Below, one piece after another: positions 54,638 to 63,052 of a DNA stretch of 64,000 nucleotides. This DNA comes from Cyclobacterium jeungdonense (GTDB lineage: Bacteria > Bacteroidota > Bacteroidia > Cytophagales > Cyclobacteriaceae). The notes under the pieces are model-generated. The model searched no databases. It saw nothing but the letters and a program-made list of their open reading frames with translations, and was not told where the DNA came from. The stretch spans positions 744,001 to 808,000 of the forward strand of contig NZ_WMCD01000001.1 in the NCBI RefSeq assembly GCF_010994275.1, read 5' to 3'. The position numbers were made by a program, and so were the translations under genes. Numbering within the stretch: position 1 is the stretch's first letter; each line of letters starts with the position of its first letter.

Positions 54638-55855
54638 ATGAAGAATATTTGCTTATCTTTCCAAGTCCACCAGCCCTTCCGTTTAAGAAAATTTCCGTTT
54701 TTCGATATTGGGGAAGCTGTCGATTATTTTGATGATGCTGCTAATACCGCAGTATTAAAAAGAGTAGCCACGAAGTGTTATCTTCCATCCAATAAATTAT
54801 TATTGAAACTTTTCCAGAAACATGGTAAAGAATTCAGGGTTAGTTTTTCCATTTCAGGAACTTTTCTTGACCAATGTGAGCAATACATGCCGGAAGTAAT
54901 TGAAAGTTTCAAGAAATTAGCTGAAACAGGTAATGTAGAATTTTTAGGTGAAACATATGCCCATTCCCTGTCAGCCATGAAAAGCAAAGAAGAGTTCATC
55001 CGGCAAGTAAATGCCCATGCCGAAAAAATTGAATCACTTTTTGGTGAACGCCCCATTGCCTTTAGGAATACCGAATTGATCTATGCCGACTTCATTGGAG
55101 AAACTGTGTATGAAATGGGGTATAAAGTAATGCTGACAAAAGGATCGGATTGGGTCCTGGGATGGAAATGTCCCAATTATATGTATAGCAACTGTGCTAA
55201 TCCAAACCTACGGCTATTGTTTAAAAACTATCATTTAAGTGACGATATCTCCATCCGCTTTTCGGATCGGAGTTGGACGGAATGGCCTTTAACAGCTGAA
55301 AAATTTGTTCATTGGCTCAAGGCAATTCCCCAGGAAGAAGAAATAGTGAACCTCTTCATGGACTATGGAACCTTTGGGGAACATCAGGATGCAAAAACAG
55401 GTATATTTGACTTTCTGGGAGAGTTTCCGGAAAAGGTTCTCAAACAGGAAAATTTAAAATTTATTACCCCCTCTGAAGCGGCACTTCTACCGAATATGGG
55501 TGATTTTGCCATCCCTTATCCTTTATCCTTGGAAAATGAAGATAGGAATTTGACCGCCTGGCTAAGCAATGATATGCAGCAGGATGCATTGGACACTTTA
55601 TATGATCTGGAAGATAAAGTAGTCAATTGTCAGGATACAAAATTAAGGAAGGATTGGTTATATCTACAGAGCATTGATCATTTATACTATATGTCTACAA
55701 AAGGTTCTTCAGGTAGCAATTTACATACATCTTTCAGCCCTTACAATTCTCCTTTCGCGGCCTTTATCAATTATATGAATGTTCTGACAGATTTATCTCA
55801 AAAATTGGACAGGGTGCCGAATCACAGAAATTTTTTTGGTATTCAATTTATTTAG
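54638..55855 (+). CDS. Glycoside hydrolase family 57 protein
   Basis: The ATG at 54638 gives 405 residues starting ICLSFQVHQPFRLRK, the GH57 signature start (HQP). The predicted nucleophile Glu146 is in FRNTELIY, and the predicted acid Asp242 is in MDYGTFGEHQ, where the usual MDYETFGEHQ has Glu at the position of Gly244. GH57 enzymes act on alpha-1,4 glucans such as glycogen. It may serve storage-glycogen turnover, orphaned now that the GT4 partner has decayed. It converges on nrdJ at a bidirectional terminator. Confidence 0.9.
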   Translation: MKNICLSFQVHQPFRLRKFPFFDIGEAVDYFDDAANTAVLKRVATKCYLPSNKLLLKLFQKHGKEFRVSFSISGTFLDQCEQYMPEVIESFKKLAETGNVEFLGETYAHSLSAMKSKEEFIRQVNAHAEKIESLFGERPIAFRNTELIYADFIGETVYEMGYKVMLTKGSDWVLGWKCPNYMYSNCANPNLRLLFKNYHLSDDISIRFSDRSWTEWPLTAEKFVHWLKAIPQEEEIVNLFMDYGTFGEHQDAKTGIFDFLGEFPEKVLKQENLKFITPSEAALLPNMGDFAIPYPLSLENEDRNLTAWLSNDMQQDALDTLYDLEDKVVNCQDTKLRKDWLYLQSIDHLYYMSTKGSSGSNLHTSFSPYNSPFAAFINYMNVLTDLSQKLDRVPNHRNFFGIQFI

Positions 55856-55865
55856 AAAAATGAGA

Positions 55866-55923
55866 AACTTCCGGTCATAAAGCGTGTTTTTTTTAAAAAA
55901 ACATGAGGTAGAAACCGGAAGCT
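55866..55923. terminator. Bidirectional terminator between GH57 and nrdJ
   Basis: An outer stem CTTCCGGT (55868-55875) / ACCGGAAG (55914-55921) encloses an inner T8/A7 stem (about 55886-55902). It lies in the 108-base gap between convergent genes and could terminate both. Confidence 0.7.
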
Positions 55924-55963
55924 TTCACAATATTTTTATATGGAGAACCTTCAGATTCCTTGT

Positions 55964-57703
55964 TTAAGGGTGGGTACATACTTTGCAACCTTTGATACCT
56001 CCTTTAACGCCAAGGTTTAGCACCTTTTTACCTTTAGGGCTATTCCGGAAAACTGTAATACCCTTTGCTTTATGTTCCCACGCCATTTTATAAAGCTCAT
56101 CAACAACATTATGACTGGCTGATTCCGGCAGGTTGATAGTTTTTGAAACCGCGTTGTCTGTATATCGTTGAAACGCTACCTGATGTTTAAGGTGCCATTC
56201 CGGGCTAATCTCCAAGGCCGTCTTAAATAAGGATCGGATAGGCGTTGGCAGGGAAGTTATATCGTCACAGGTTCCTTTTTCAAAAACGCTTTCCAATATG
56301 GAGTTTACATCATGATGATGTTCATACAGGTAGTCCAGAAATTGGCGGTTTACCGTGGTGAGGGTGTCATCATTTAAAACATGCATTCGTTGATAAGCCA
56401 GGGCAAACAAGGGCTCAATGGATGAAGAAGTATCCGCAATGACAGAAATGGTCCCTGTTGGTGCGATGCTTGTACAGGTAGCGTTTCGCAGAGGTTCATT
56501 TGGATAATAAATACTTTTCTCCCAGTTTGGGAAAGGACCTCTTATCATTGCTAAGGATCTGGATGATGCTTTACTTTTTTCCTGAATAAAATGCATCAGT
56601 CGGGAAGCCAATTCAACAGCTTCTTGAGTATCATATGGGATCCCCAATTTAATCAGCATTTCGGCCCAGCCCATGACGCCCAACCCGATTTTTCTGTTGC
56701 GATAGGTTATCTTTCTGATTTTCGGATTAGGATATTGGTTTACTTCTATTACATCATCCAAAAAACGGATCGCTATATCAATTGTCTTTTCCAGGCCGAA
56801 CCAATCAACCGATCCGCCAATAGTCATTTTCGACAGATTGATAGAACCAAGGTTACAGGACTCATAGGGCATCAAAGGAACTTCACCACAAGGGTTAGTC
56901 GCATTTATCTTACCCAGGCCTGGAGTAGGGTTTTTCGAATGAATGGTGTCTAAAAAAATTAAACCGGGGTCTCCATACAGCAGGGCATTTTCTACTATTT
57001 GGTTCCATAAATTTCCTGATTCCAGGGTTTTTATAACTTTTCTGTTATTTGGATGAATTAGATCCCATGGGGCGTTTCCGTATACTGCCTTCATGAATGC
57101 ATCGGTAATCCCAACTGAAATATTGAAGTTTTGCAAGTTGCCTAGTCCCTTTTTGGCGGAAATAAATTCTTCAATATCCGGGTGGTCTGCGTTAAGGATG
57201 CCCATATTAGCCCCACTTCGCTTACCACCCTGTTTCACATGTGCTGAAGCAGCATCGAAAATTTTCATAAACGATACAGGTCCTGAGGCATAGCCACCCG
57301 AAGTATATACCGGGTCACCTTTTGGGCGGAGTTGGGAGAAGTTGAAGCCGGTCCCTCCCCCTTTCTGATGAATTAGCGCAGCTTGTTTTAAGGTAGAAAA
57401 AATACTCTCGAGACTATCCACCACAGGAAGCACGAAACAGGCGCTTAACTGCCCTGCCACTGTACCCGTATTCATAAGGGTGGGCGAGTTGGGAAGAAAA
57501 GCCAACCTTTTCATCACTTCGAAAAAAGATTCAGTCCAATTATTAACTTCCTTTTCCCCTCCCCATTTTCGTTCTGCCGCTGCTATTCCCCTTGCCACAC
57601 GTCGAAACAATTCTTCCGGTGTTTCATCAGCGGAACCAGAAGTTCCTTTCTGGAGATAGCGTTCTTTAAGCACCATCAAGGCATTATCTGCTAATTTCAC
57701 CAT
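55964..57703 (-). CDS. nrdJ: Class II (adenosylcobalamin-dependent) ribonucleotide reductase
   Basis: The 579-residue product contains the RNR core: RLAFLPNSPTLMNTG, LSACFVLPVVDSL, HQKGGGTGFNFSQLR, NPCGEVPLMPYESCNLGSINL and ATCTSIAPTGTISVIADTSSSIEP. A C-terminal Cys pair (CKVC, 573-576) matches the redox-active tail. It lacks an N-terminal ATP-cone, so allostery may be reduced, and it resembles the short class II enzymes such as NrdZ. It makes dNTPs without oxygen, which fits an anaerobic or microaerobic role. B12 biosynthesis genes are not in the window. Confidence 0.92.
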   Translation of the reverse strand: MVKLADNALMVLKERYLQKGTSGSADETPEELFRRVARGIAAAERKWGGEKEVNNWTESFFEVMKRLAFLPNSPTLMNTGTVAGQLSACFVLPVVDSLESIFSTLKQAALIHQKGGGTGFNFSQLRPKGDPVYTSGGYASGPVSFMKIFDAASAHVKQGGKRSGANMGILNADHPDIEEFISAKKGLGNLQNFNISVGITDAFMKAVYGNAPWDLIHPNNRKVIKTLESGNLWNQIVENALLYGDPGLIFLDTIHSKNPTPGLGKINATNPCGEVPLMPYESCNLGSINLSKMTIGGSVDWFGLEKTIDIAIRFLDDVIEVNQYPNPKIRKITYRNRKIGLGVMGWAEMLIKLGIPYDTQEAVELASRLMHFIQEKSKASSRSLAMIRGPFPNWEKSIYYPNEPLRNATCTSIAPTGTISVIADTSSSIEPLFALAYQRMHVLNDDTLTTVNRQFLDYLYEHHHDVNSILESVFEKGTCDDITSLPTPIRSLFKTALEISPEWHLKHQVAFQRYTDNAVSKTINLPESASHNVVDELYKMAWEHKAKGITVFRNSPKGKKVLNLGVKGGIKGCKVCTHP

Positions 57704-57883
57704 ATGGATCAGTCATATTCTCATTTAACGGTAGTGCACCACGTTCAGGCAACCCCGGTATTGGTTTTCTGGAAAAGTTATTTTAATTCGAAACCTTCAT
57801 AAATAATCGACGGGTGAGACTTTTTAAACGAAAATATCCTGATTTTTCGGGGCATGAAAAATGATTTGAATATCAAATAAACA

Positions 57884-57895
57884 TGATAGTTATCA
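57884..57895. promoter_or_regulatory. TGATAGTTATCA palindrome upstream of nrdJ
   Basis: It has a perfect 5+5 symmetry (TGATA GT TATCA) and the same TGAT-N4-ATCA core as other island sites. It lies 181 bases before the nrdJ ATG (57703) in the 262-base gap, which also holds ATTTGA ATA TCAAAT at 57864-57878. Confidence 0.45.
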
Positions 57896-57965
57896 CAGCT
57901 GGAGATGCTGAACGTTGGTACTAAACATCATTATAGTTTCTGTTTATTTCAATTGAAGAAAATCG

Positions 57966-59558
57966 TCATTCTTGTTTTTGAAAATCAGAAAAATCGGGAT
58001 TGGACGGAATAGTCACGATAAAGGTGGAACCCTGATTCAGCTGGCTTTCTACCACTACCGTACCTTTCATCAAATCAACATACTTTTTCACGATATTTAG
58101 TCCTAGCCCTGTTCCTTCAATGTTATTTGCATTTTTAGCACGAAAAAAGCGGTTAAATAAATATTTTTTTTCCTGTTCAGGAATACCCATTCCGTGATCT
58201 ATAACTTTAATGATTAATTGTCCCGCATCGGCTTTGGAAATCAATTCAATCGCTTCAGAGGGGTCGGAAAATTTGATAGCATTCGATAAAAGATTAATGA
58301 GTATATTCCGCAAAAACTGAGGATCTAAATAAAAAGTTTCCAGCGATCCTTCGTGGGTGTAACGGATCTGTTGGTCGGTTTTTTTAATTAACTCTAACTC
58401 CTCCATGATTTCCTGAACGCATAGACGAATATTGGTATTTGAATAGGATGGGCTGATCCTCCCCTCCTCCAATTTACTCAACGAGAGGAATTCGTTTAAA
58501 ATAGTGGTCATATTATTCACCGATCTCCTTATCCGCTGTAAATGAGAGGTTTTTGATTGCTCAAGTTGCTCCTGACTAAAATTTTCCAAAAGAAACACCG
58601 ATGACAGGATGGTACTCAATGGGGTTCTGAATTCATGGGAAGCCATGGTTACAAAGCGGGATTTCAATTCACCCAATTCACGTTCTCGTTCCAATGCACG
58701 GATCAGTTCCTCTTCCATCTTTGTCAGGGATTTATTGTTTTCTTTTAGAGTTTTTAACTCTTCTTCAAGATTACCTTTCCGTTCATTCAATCGGAATTCC
58801 AAATCTTGATTGAGCTTATTAGAATGCGCTTTTACCTTCAAAAGTTGCGCTTCAGCCTTTTTTCCTTCCGAAATATTTTTCACAAAAACGATTACCATTT
58901 CGTCCGCTTCAACGGTTGAGTAACCCAGACTTATCTCTATCGGAAATTCATAACTGTTCTTATGAATCGCATGAAACTCTCTGTTCTCCTTTCTGAGTGG
59001 GCTATTTAGGAGTTGGTAATATCTATCCTTAGGACCGGCGTGTTGCCCTGAAATTCGATCAGGAATTAGGCTTTCGACCTTTTTTCCCTTTAATTCATTT
59101 TTAGAATAACCAAAAAGTTCCTCTGCATAACGGTTGGCCATAATGATTTCACCTGCCTGGTTGATGATAAGTATCCCTTCATTGATAGTTTCGAAAATAG
59201 CGGAATGCCATTTTATTTCCCCTATTTTCTTGTTAAGTGCATGTTTATGCTGATAATTTAAATAAATCCCAATCCATATTGTAAAAAGTATTACTAAACC
59301 TTCTGAAACGTCAAAAATATCTGAATTTACGGAATTAGTTGATATAAAATAATCAAAAATAATAGTTAAGAACGTAAGAATACCAAGTATGTAATGAAAA
59401 ATCCTCTTATCTGAAATTAATAGAAGAGAAAATACAATAAGAAAATACGGCAACGACCTAGTAAACTGGTCTCTCCAAAAGTAAATAAGAATGACAAAAA
59501 TAACCAGAATGCTGACGATAAAATTGATAAATCTGATTTTCTTTTTGATTTCATCCAT
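57966..59558 (-). CDS. PAS-domain sensor histidine kinase
   Basis: The 530-residue protein has four N-terminal membrane helices (about 10-28, 34-48, 54-72, 85-100), a PAS domain at about 118-230 (NEGILIINQAGEIIMANRYAEELFGYSK, a FixL/ArcB-like sequence start), a coiled coil (235-300) and a kinase core with His308 in MASHEFRTPLS, N-box LLSNAIKF and G-boxes DHGMGIP / GTGLGLNIVKKYV. It probably phosphorylates the receiver-CRP regulator at 52414. Whether the PAS domain binds haem or another cofactor cannot be told by eye. Confidence 0.9.
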   Translation of the reverse strand: MDEIKKKIRFINFIVSILVIFVILIYFWRDQFTRSLPYFLIVFSLLLISDKRIFHYILGILTFLTIIFDYFISTNSVNSDIFDVSEGLVILFTIWIGIYLNYQHKHALNKKIGEIKWHSAIFETINEGILIINQAGEIIMANRYAEELFGYSKNELKGKKVESLIPDRISGQHAGPKDRYYQLLNSPLRKENREFHAIHKNSYEFPIEISLGYSTVEADEMVIVFVKNISEGKKAEAQLLKVKAHSNKLNQDLEFRLNERKGNLEEELKTLKENNKSLTKMEEELIRALERERELGELKSRFVTMASHEFRTPLSTILSSVFLLENFSQEQLEQSKTSHLQRIRRSVNNMTTILNEFLSLSKLEEGRISPSYSNTNIRLCVQEIMEELELIKKTDQQIRYTHEGSLETFYLDPQFLRNILINLLSNAIKFSDPSEAIELISKADAGQLIIKVIDHGMGIPEQEKKYLFNRFFRAKNANNIEGTGLGLNIVKKYVDLMKGTVVVESQLNQGSTFIVTIPSNPDFSDFQKQE

Positions 59559-59888
59559 GCTGGGAGGCGTATATTATTCTAAATATAGATAAATCGCCTG
59601 TCTGGAAAAAAATATATGAAAATATATTTTCTATGTAAGTAAAAATGTATATTTCATACCTTTTGGAAAAGCTGTTGATTTATTGGAGAAATAAATTATG
59701 AAGTATCAAACTCAACTTGCTAAACAAATGATTTTTGATTCGATTTTCTTTTAGCACGTTTTAAATTTGATGATTCTCATTTTTCTGGAATGCCTAATAG
59801 GTGGTTAGGAAAGGCTGGAAAAGTGGTATACCCACGGTCTTTTTCCAGCCTTTCACAGATTATTGAAAAACCTCCACAAAAACGCTCC
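59559..59888. other. Intergenic region with a terminator hairpin
   Basis: This 330-base gap has no supported gene. It contains a near site TGA-N6-TCA (59768-59779) and the long inverted repeat at 59809-59854, listed separately. The remainder is AT-rich. Confidence 0.6.
59809..59854 (-). terminator. Terminator hairpin downstream of Hsp20
   Basis: GAAAGGCTGGAAAA (59809-59822) pairs perfectly with TTTTCCAGCCTTTC (59841-59854), and an inner GTGG / CCAC continues the stem. It lies 35 bases after the hsp20 stop (59889) on the minus strand. Confidence 0.75.
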
Positions 59889-60344
59889 CTAGGTTACCTT
59901 TATTTTCTGAACTGGCTTTAAGGGAGTCTCCTTGACCTTTGGAATAGTAACCTTAAGGATACCATTTTCATACTTAGCCTGAATTCCATCCTCTTTGACA
60001 TTTTCAGGAAGGAAAAAATTTCGGGAAAATGAATTGAATGAATATTCTTTTTTAGAATATCCGTCTTCCTCCTTTTCTTTCTCCTCTTCCTGTTCAACAC
60101 TGATTATCAAAGTATGATTATCGATTTCAAGATTGAAATCCTTTCGCTGTAAACCCGGTGCTGCAAGTTCGAGTTTGTATTCACTGGCGTTTTCGCTAAT
60201 ATTTGCCGTAGGAATAGTAATACCCAAGCGGGCAGGCATCAAATCCAGGTCAAAATTGAACAAATCGCGGTCCCAAAATGTGGGCCTTAAAAGATCTGGT
60301 AATAATGAGGGCATACCTCCGTTTTTTCTAAGTGTCAAATTCAT
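59889..60344 (-). CDS. Small heat shock protein Hsp20
   Basis: The 151-residue protein has an N-terminal tail (LLPDLLRPTFWDRDLFNFDLD) and an alpha-crystallin domain (about 45-140): ISENASEYKLELAAPGLQRKDFNLEIDNHTLIISVEQE, NSFSRNFFLPENV, YENGILKVTIPK and the VKV-type C-terminal tail. It holds unfolded proteins under stress. A consensus Shine-Dalgarno precedes the ATG, which is unusual in this phylum. Hsp20 (HspX) is also a leading gene of the mycobacterial DosR regulon. Confidence 0.93.
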   Translation of the reverse strand: MNLTLRKNGGMPSLLPDLLRPTFWDRDLFNFDLDLMPARLGITIPTANISENASEYKLELAAPGLQRKDFNLEIDNHTLIISVEQEEEKEKEEDGYSKKEYSFNSFSRNFFLPENVKEDGIQAKYENGILKVTIPKVKETPLKPVQKIKVT

Positions 60345-60348
60345 AATT

Positions 60349-60356
60349 GCCTCCTT
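60349..60356 (-). promoter_or_regulatory. Consensus Shine-Dalgarno site of hsp20
   Basis: On the minus strand AAGGAGGC lies 4 bases upstream of the ATG-containing region (60342-60344), one of the few clear consensus SD sequences in this window, where most genes lack them. Confidence 0.7.
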
Positions 60357-60513
60357 GTTGATTTTTGTTAAGTTAAAATTTACATTTAAAATATTTAGAA
60401 GAGAATGACGGAAATGGAAGGTTTTGAGATTTTAATTGTGGCAGTTATACGGTGCTCCCCTAACCGTTTGATATACATTTGAATTATAGTTTAAAAGATT
60501 ATTCCATTTTCAT

Positions 60514-61014
60514 CTATTTTATTACACCATTTTCATCTATTTTTATTCTCATGCGCTTATTGCCGTTTTCTAATAAGAGTTTGTATCTCTTAGTTATACC
60601 TTTTTCTTCATGGTAATTTACCAGGTATACGTCCTCAGAGATAGTCCACTGGGGAAATCTTTCCGCAACGGAATCTCTAACCTCTTTTGGCAGATTTACA
60701 TTTTTGAATTTTTCAGCAGTACGCAATAGATTTCCCTCTTTATCATAGGATGCAAGGATTTTACCTTCCGGAATAAAAAAGGAAACATAGTAATAATCAT
60801 ATTCATCTTGATAAAATTCTGAATTTTGTAAATCAAACGCAGCGGCTTCCAGTTGAAGTCTTCTCACGGGTTCAGCCTCTTCTTTAAAGTTTGCGGAATT
60901 AAGGTATTTATAGTTTACAGCTGTTACTTCAATTTCTGGCAGTTCTACCTGACCAAAGGAATGAAAAGTAAACCCAAATACTCCAACGATTAACATTAAT
61001 TTAGATTTTTTCAT
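60514..61014 (-). CDS. Secreted PepSY-like protein
   Basis: The 166-residue protein has a signal peptide (LMLIVGVFGFTFHSFGQ) and a C-terminal PepSY-like repeat pattern (about 85-165; PKEVRDSVAERFPQWTI; YLVNYHEEKGITKRYKLLLENGNKRMRIKIDENG). PepSY proteins often inhibit or bind periplasmic enzymes. It is separated from hsp20 by a 169-base gap. Its role in the island is unknown. Confidence 0.7.
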   Translation of the reverse strand: MKKSKLMLIVGVFGFTFHSFGQVELPEIEVTAVNYKYLNSANFKEEAEPVRRLQLEAAAFDLQNSEFYQDEYDYYYVSFFIPEGKILASYDKEGNLLRTAEKFKNVNLPKEVRDSVAERFPQWTISEDVYLVNYHEEKGITKRYKLLLENGNKRMRIKIDENGVIK

Positions 61015-61620
61015 TTTTTATTAAACAAGATAATTCAACTACCCTGTTTCACCCGCTTTAAGTGAATGAAAGAATAGTAAATGAAAGATAGTAGGTAGAC
61101 TAAAAAAAGAAAATGATGGAAATTGTCTTGAACAGATGATTTTAATTGCGAGTGAAAAAAAAATAAAATTGTCGATGAAGGAATTCTCATTGACCTTATT
61201 TTTTTTTCTGAAAAACTCCTCCCAGTATTCCTGTAGGCTTTATTTGAAAATTTCCGGAAAGATTTTATGCTCGTATTCTTTGAATATTTTGGTTATAGTT
61301 CTTCCACCATTACAGGAATGCCTGGTTCGCCTTGAAACCAAGTCGTTATTTGTTGCTACTTTTTTGATGGTAACTCACAAATTTCAGGCATGAATCCCCC
61401 ATACACCTTAATAAAATCATTAAGTTCACAGCATTTAAAATATATTAATCTGATGATCGCTATCATCAGATTAATATATGTTTTCCGGTATTTTTACTGT
61501 AAATAAGGTAGTAAAGGAGGATTCTAGGTACAAACCAAAAAATAATACAGATTGATTTGTTCCTGAAGACCCACATTAGTAAAACAAAAAAATATGTTCC
61601 ACAATTTAATCTAAGTAAGG
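61015..61620. promoter_or_regulatory. Intergenic region upstream of the BON gene
   Basis: This 606-base region has no supported gene; the 85-residue plus-strand frame at 61136-61393 is AT-biased and lacks family features. It holds the long palindrome at 61440-61479, and probably divergent promoters for the BON gene and the PepSY-like gene. Confidence 0.5.
61440..61479. promoter_or_regulatory. 18-bp perfect inverted repeat with TGAT-N4-ATCA centre
   Basis: Arms of 18 bp (61440-61457 and 61462-61479) flank a 4-base loop CGCT, and the centre reads TGAT CGCT ATCA. It lies 141 bases upstream of the BON gene. Such length and symmetry suggest a strong protein-binding site or a hairpin in RNA; no T-run follows, so a terminator role is less likely. 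Confidence 0.65.
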
Positions 61621-62295
61621 ATGAGATCAAATGACGAAATTCAAAAAGATGTGCTGGCAGAAATCAAATGGGATCCGGAATTAAAAGATGTTCACACCCA
61701 AATAGGCGTCGCCGTAAAGGATGGTGTCGTTACAATTTCAGGATTGGTAAATACTTATAGGAAAAAGCGAGCAGCAGAACAAGCTGCCCAAAGAGTCCGT
61801 GGAGTAAAAGTAGTAGCTTGTGATATTGAGGTTAAAATTGGATCATTTGGAAAAAAGAGTGATACGGAGATCGCAGAGGTTATAAAAGATGCCTTACGAT
61901 GGAATAGCGCAGTAAATGAAGATAAAATCGAAGTTAAAGTTGACAATGGTTGGGTGTTTCTGGATGGTGAGGTTGAATGGAATTTCCAGAAAACGTCTGC
62001 AGAAGACAGTATCGAAAGCCTGCTAGGTGTCAGAGGCATTACAAACAATATCTCCATTCAAAAACCTGAAATCGATATTCTTGACATTAAGGGCAAAATA
62101 GCAGGGGCATTTCACAGGGCTGCTACTATTGATTCCAACTCTATAAAAATAGAAACACGGGGCAGTAGCGTACAGCTTTCTGGAAAAGTCCGATCAATGG
62201 CGGAAAAAAAGGATGCAGAGAGAATCGCTTGGTCGTCTCCGGGAGTATTAACAGTAGATAATAAAATAACCGTTAATTCCGAAATTTTGGCTTAG
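61621..62295 (+). CDS. Triple-BON-domain protein
   Basis: The 224-residue protein holds three BON-type domains at about 3-70, 77-145 and 153-222 (repeats of VKVDNGWVFLDGEVEWNFQK, VRGVKVVACDIEV and LLGVRGITNNI type). BON domains bind membranes or lipids; E. coli OsmY is an example induced by osmotic stress. There is no signal peptide in the chosen frame (MRSNDEIQKDVLAEIK), so it may be cytoplasmic. The gene is single, with a terminator after it and a long palindrome upstream. Confidence 0.9.
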   Translation: MRSNDEIQKDVLAEIKWDPELKDVHTQIGVAVKDGVVTISGLVNTYRKKRAAEQAAQRVRGVKVVACDIEVKIGSFGKKSDTEIAEVIKDALRWNSAVNEDKIEVKVDNGWVFLDGEVEWNFQKTSAEDSIESLLGVRGITNNISIQKPEIDILDIKGKIAGAFHRAATIDSNSIKIETRGSSVQLSGKVRSMAEKKDAERIAWSSPGVLTVDNKITVNSEILA

Positions 62296-62321
62296 TTAAC
62301 CTCAAAAATACTCTTTTTGAC

Positions 62322-62351
62322 AAAAGGCGGAATTGTCTTCCCGCCTTTTTT
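62322..62351 (+). terminator. Intrinsic terminator
   Basis: AAAAGGCGG (62322-62330) pairs with CCGCCTTTT (62341-62349) and Ts follow. It ends the BON gene and marks the right edge of the stress island. Confidence 0.9.
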
Positions 62352-62497
62352 GCTTCTCTCCAAAAGAAATTTTATTGAATAAAATTTTCCTTAGTCCGCT
62401 ACCCTAATTCTGAGGGGGTTAAATAATTCCCATCCAAATAGTTTGCGCGTATTTCCCATTTATTTCATACCTTCATGTGGAATTAATTTGCCAAATC

Positions 62498-63049
62498 ATG
62501 AAAAAGAATATCCTTATCGGAGCTGGAATAATCGTATTGATATTTATTATCTGGGTGGTTTATGGTTTGTTTTTCGCCACACCGGTAAGTCCCCCGGCCA
62601 CGGCTTCCTACAGTCAGGACGGATTGGAAATCACTGTGGATTACAGCCAACCTTCCAAAAAAGGCCGGCTGATATTTGGGGAGGAAAGTGATGGTGCATT
62701 GCAGCCTTATGGACTTTACTGGAGACTGGGTGCGAATGCCGCTACCGAAATCACGTTTAACCAGGATGTGACCTTTGGTGGTGAACCTGTAAAGGCAGGA
62801 ACCTACCGCATGTATGCCATTCCCGGAGAGGATGCATTTGAAGTAATTTTAAACAGCGAAACCGATGTTTTCTTTGGTGCCGTAGAGCCGGATTCGGAAT
62901 TGGATGTGGTGAAGGTTGATGCCCCGGTTCAACCAACTCCTTCGGAAGTGGAGACCTTTACCATTGATATCAGCTCCTCAGACGGCGGTGCCAGGATTAC
63001 CTTTAGTTGGGATCAAACTCAGTTTACCGTACCGGTAGCCCTACAATAA
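62498..63049 (+). CDS. DUF2911 membrane-anchored protein
   Basis: The ATG at 62498 gives 183 residues that begin with a signal anchor (ILIGAGIIVLIFIIWVVYGLFF) and continue with the DUF2911 pattern LEITVDYSQPSKKGRLIFGEE, LQPYGLYWRLGANAATEITFN and KAGTYRMYAIPGED. The function is unknown; the family is widespread in Bacteroidota. It precedes the amidohydrolase by 3 bases, so they may be cotranscribed. Confidence 0.88.
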   Translation: MKKNILIGAGIIVLIFIIWVVYGLFFATPVSPPATASYSQDGLEITVDYSQPSKKGRLIFGEESDGALQPYGLYWRLGANAATEITFNQDVTFGGEPVKAGTYRMYAIPGEDAFEVILNSETDVFFGAVEPDSELDVVKVDAPVQPTPSEVETFTIDISSSDGGARITFSWDQTQFTVPVALQ

Positions 63050-63052
63050 AAA

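Noticed and set aside
61136..61393. An 85-residue plus-strand frame upstream of the BON gene
   Set aside because: It is AT-biased and Phe/Leu/Ser-rich, with no ribosome-binding site or family match.
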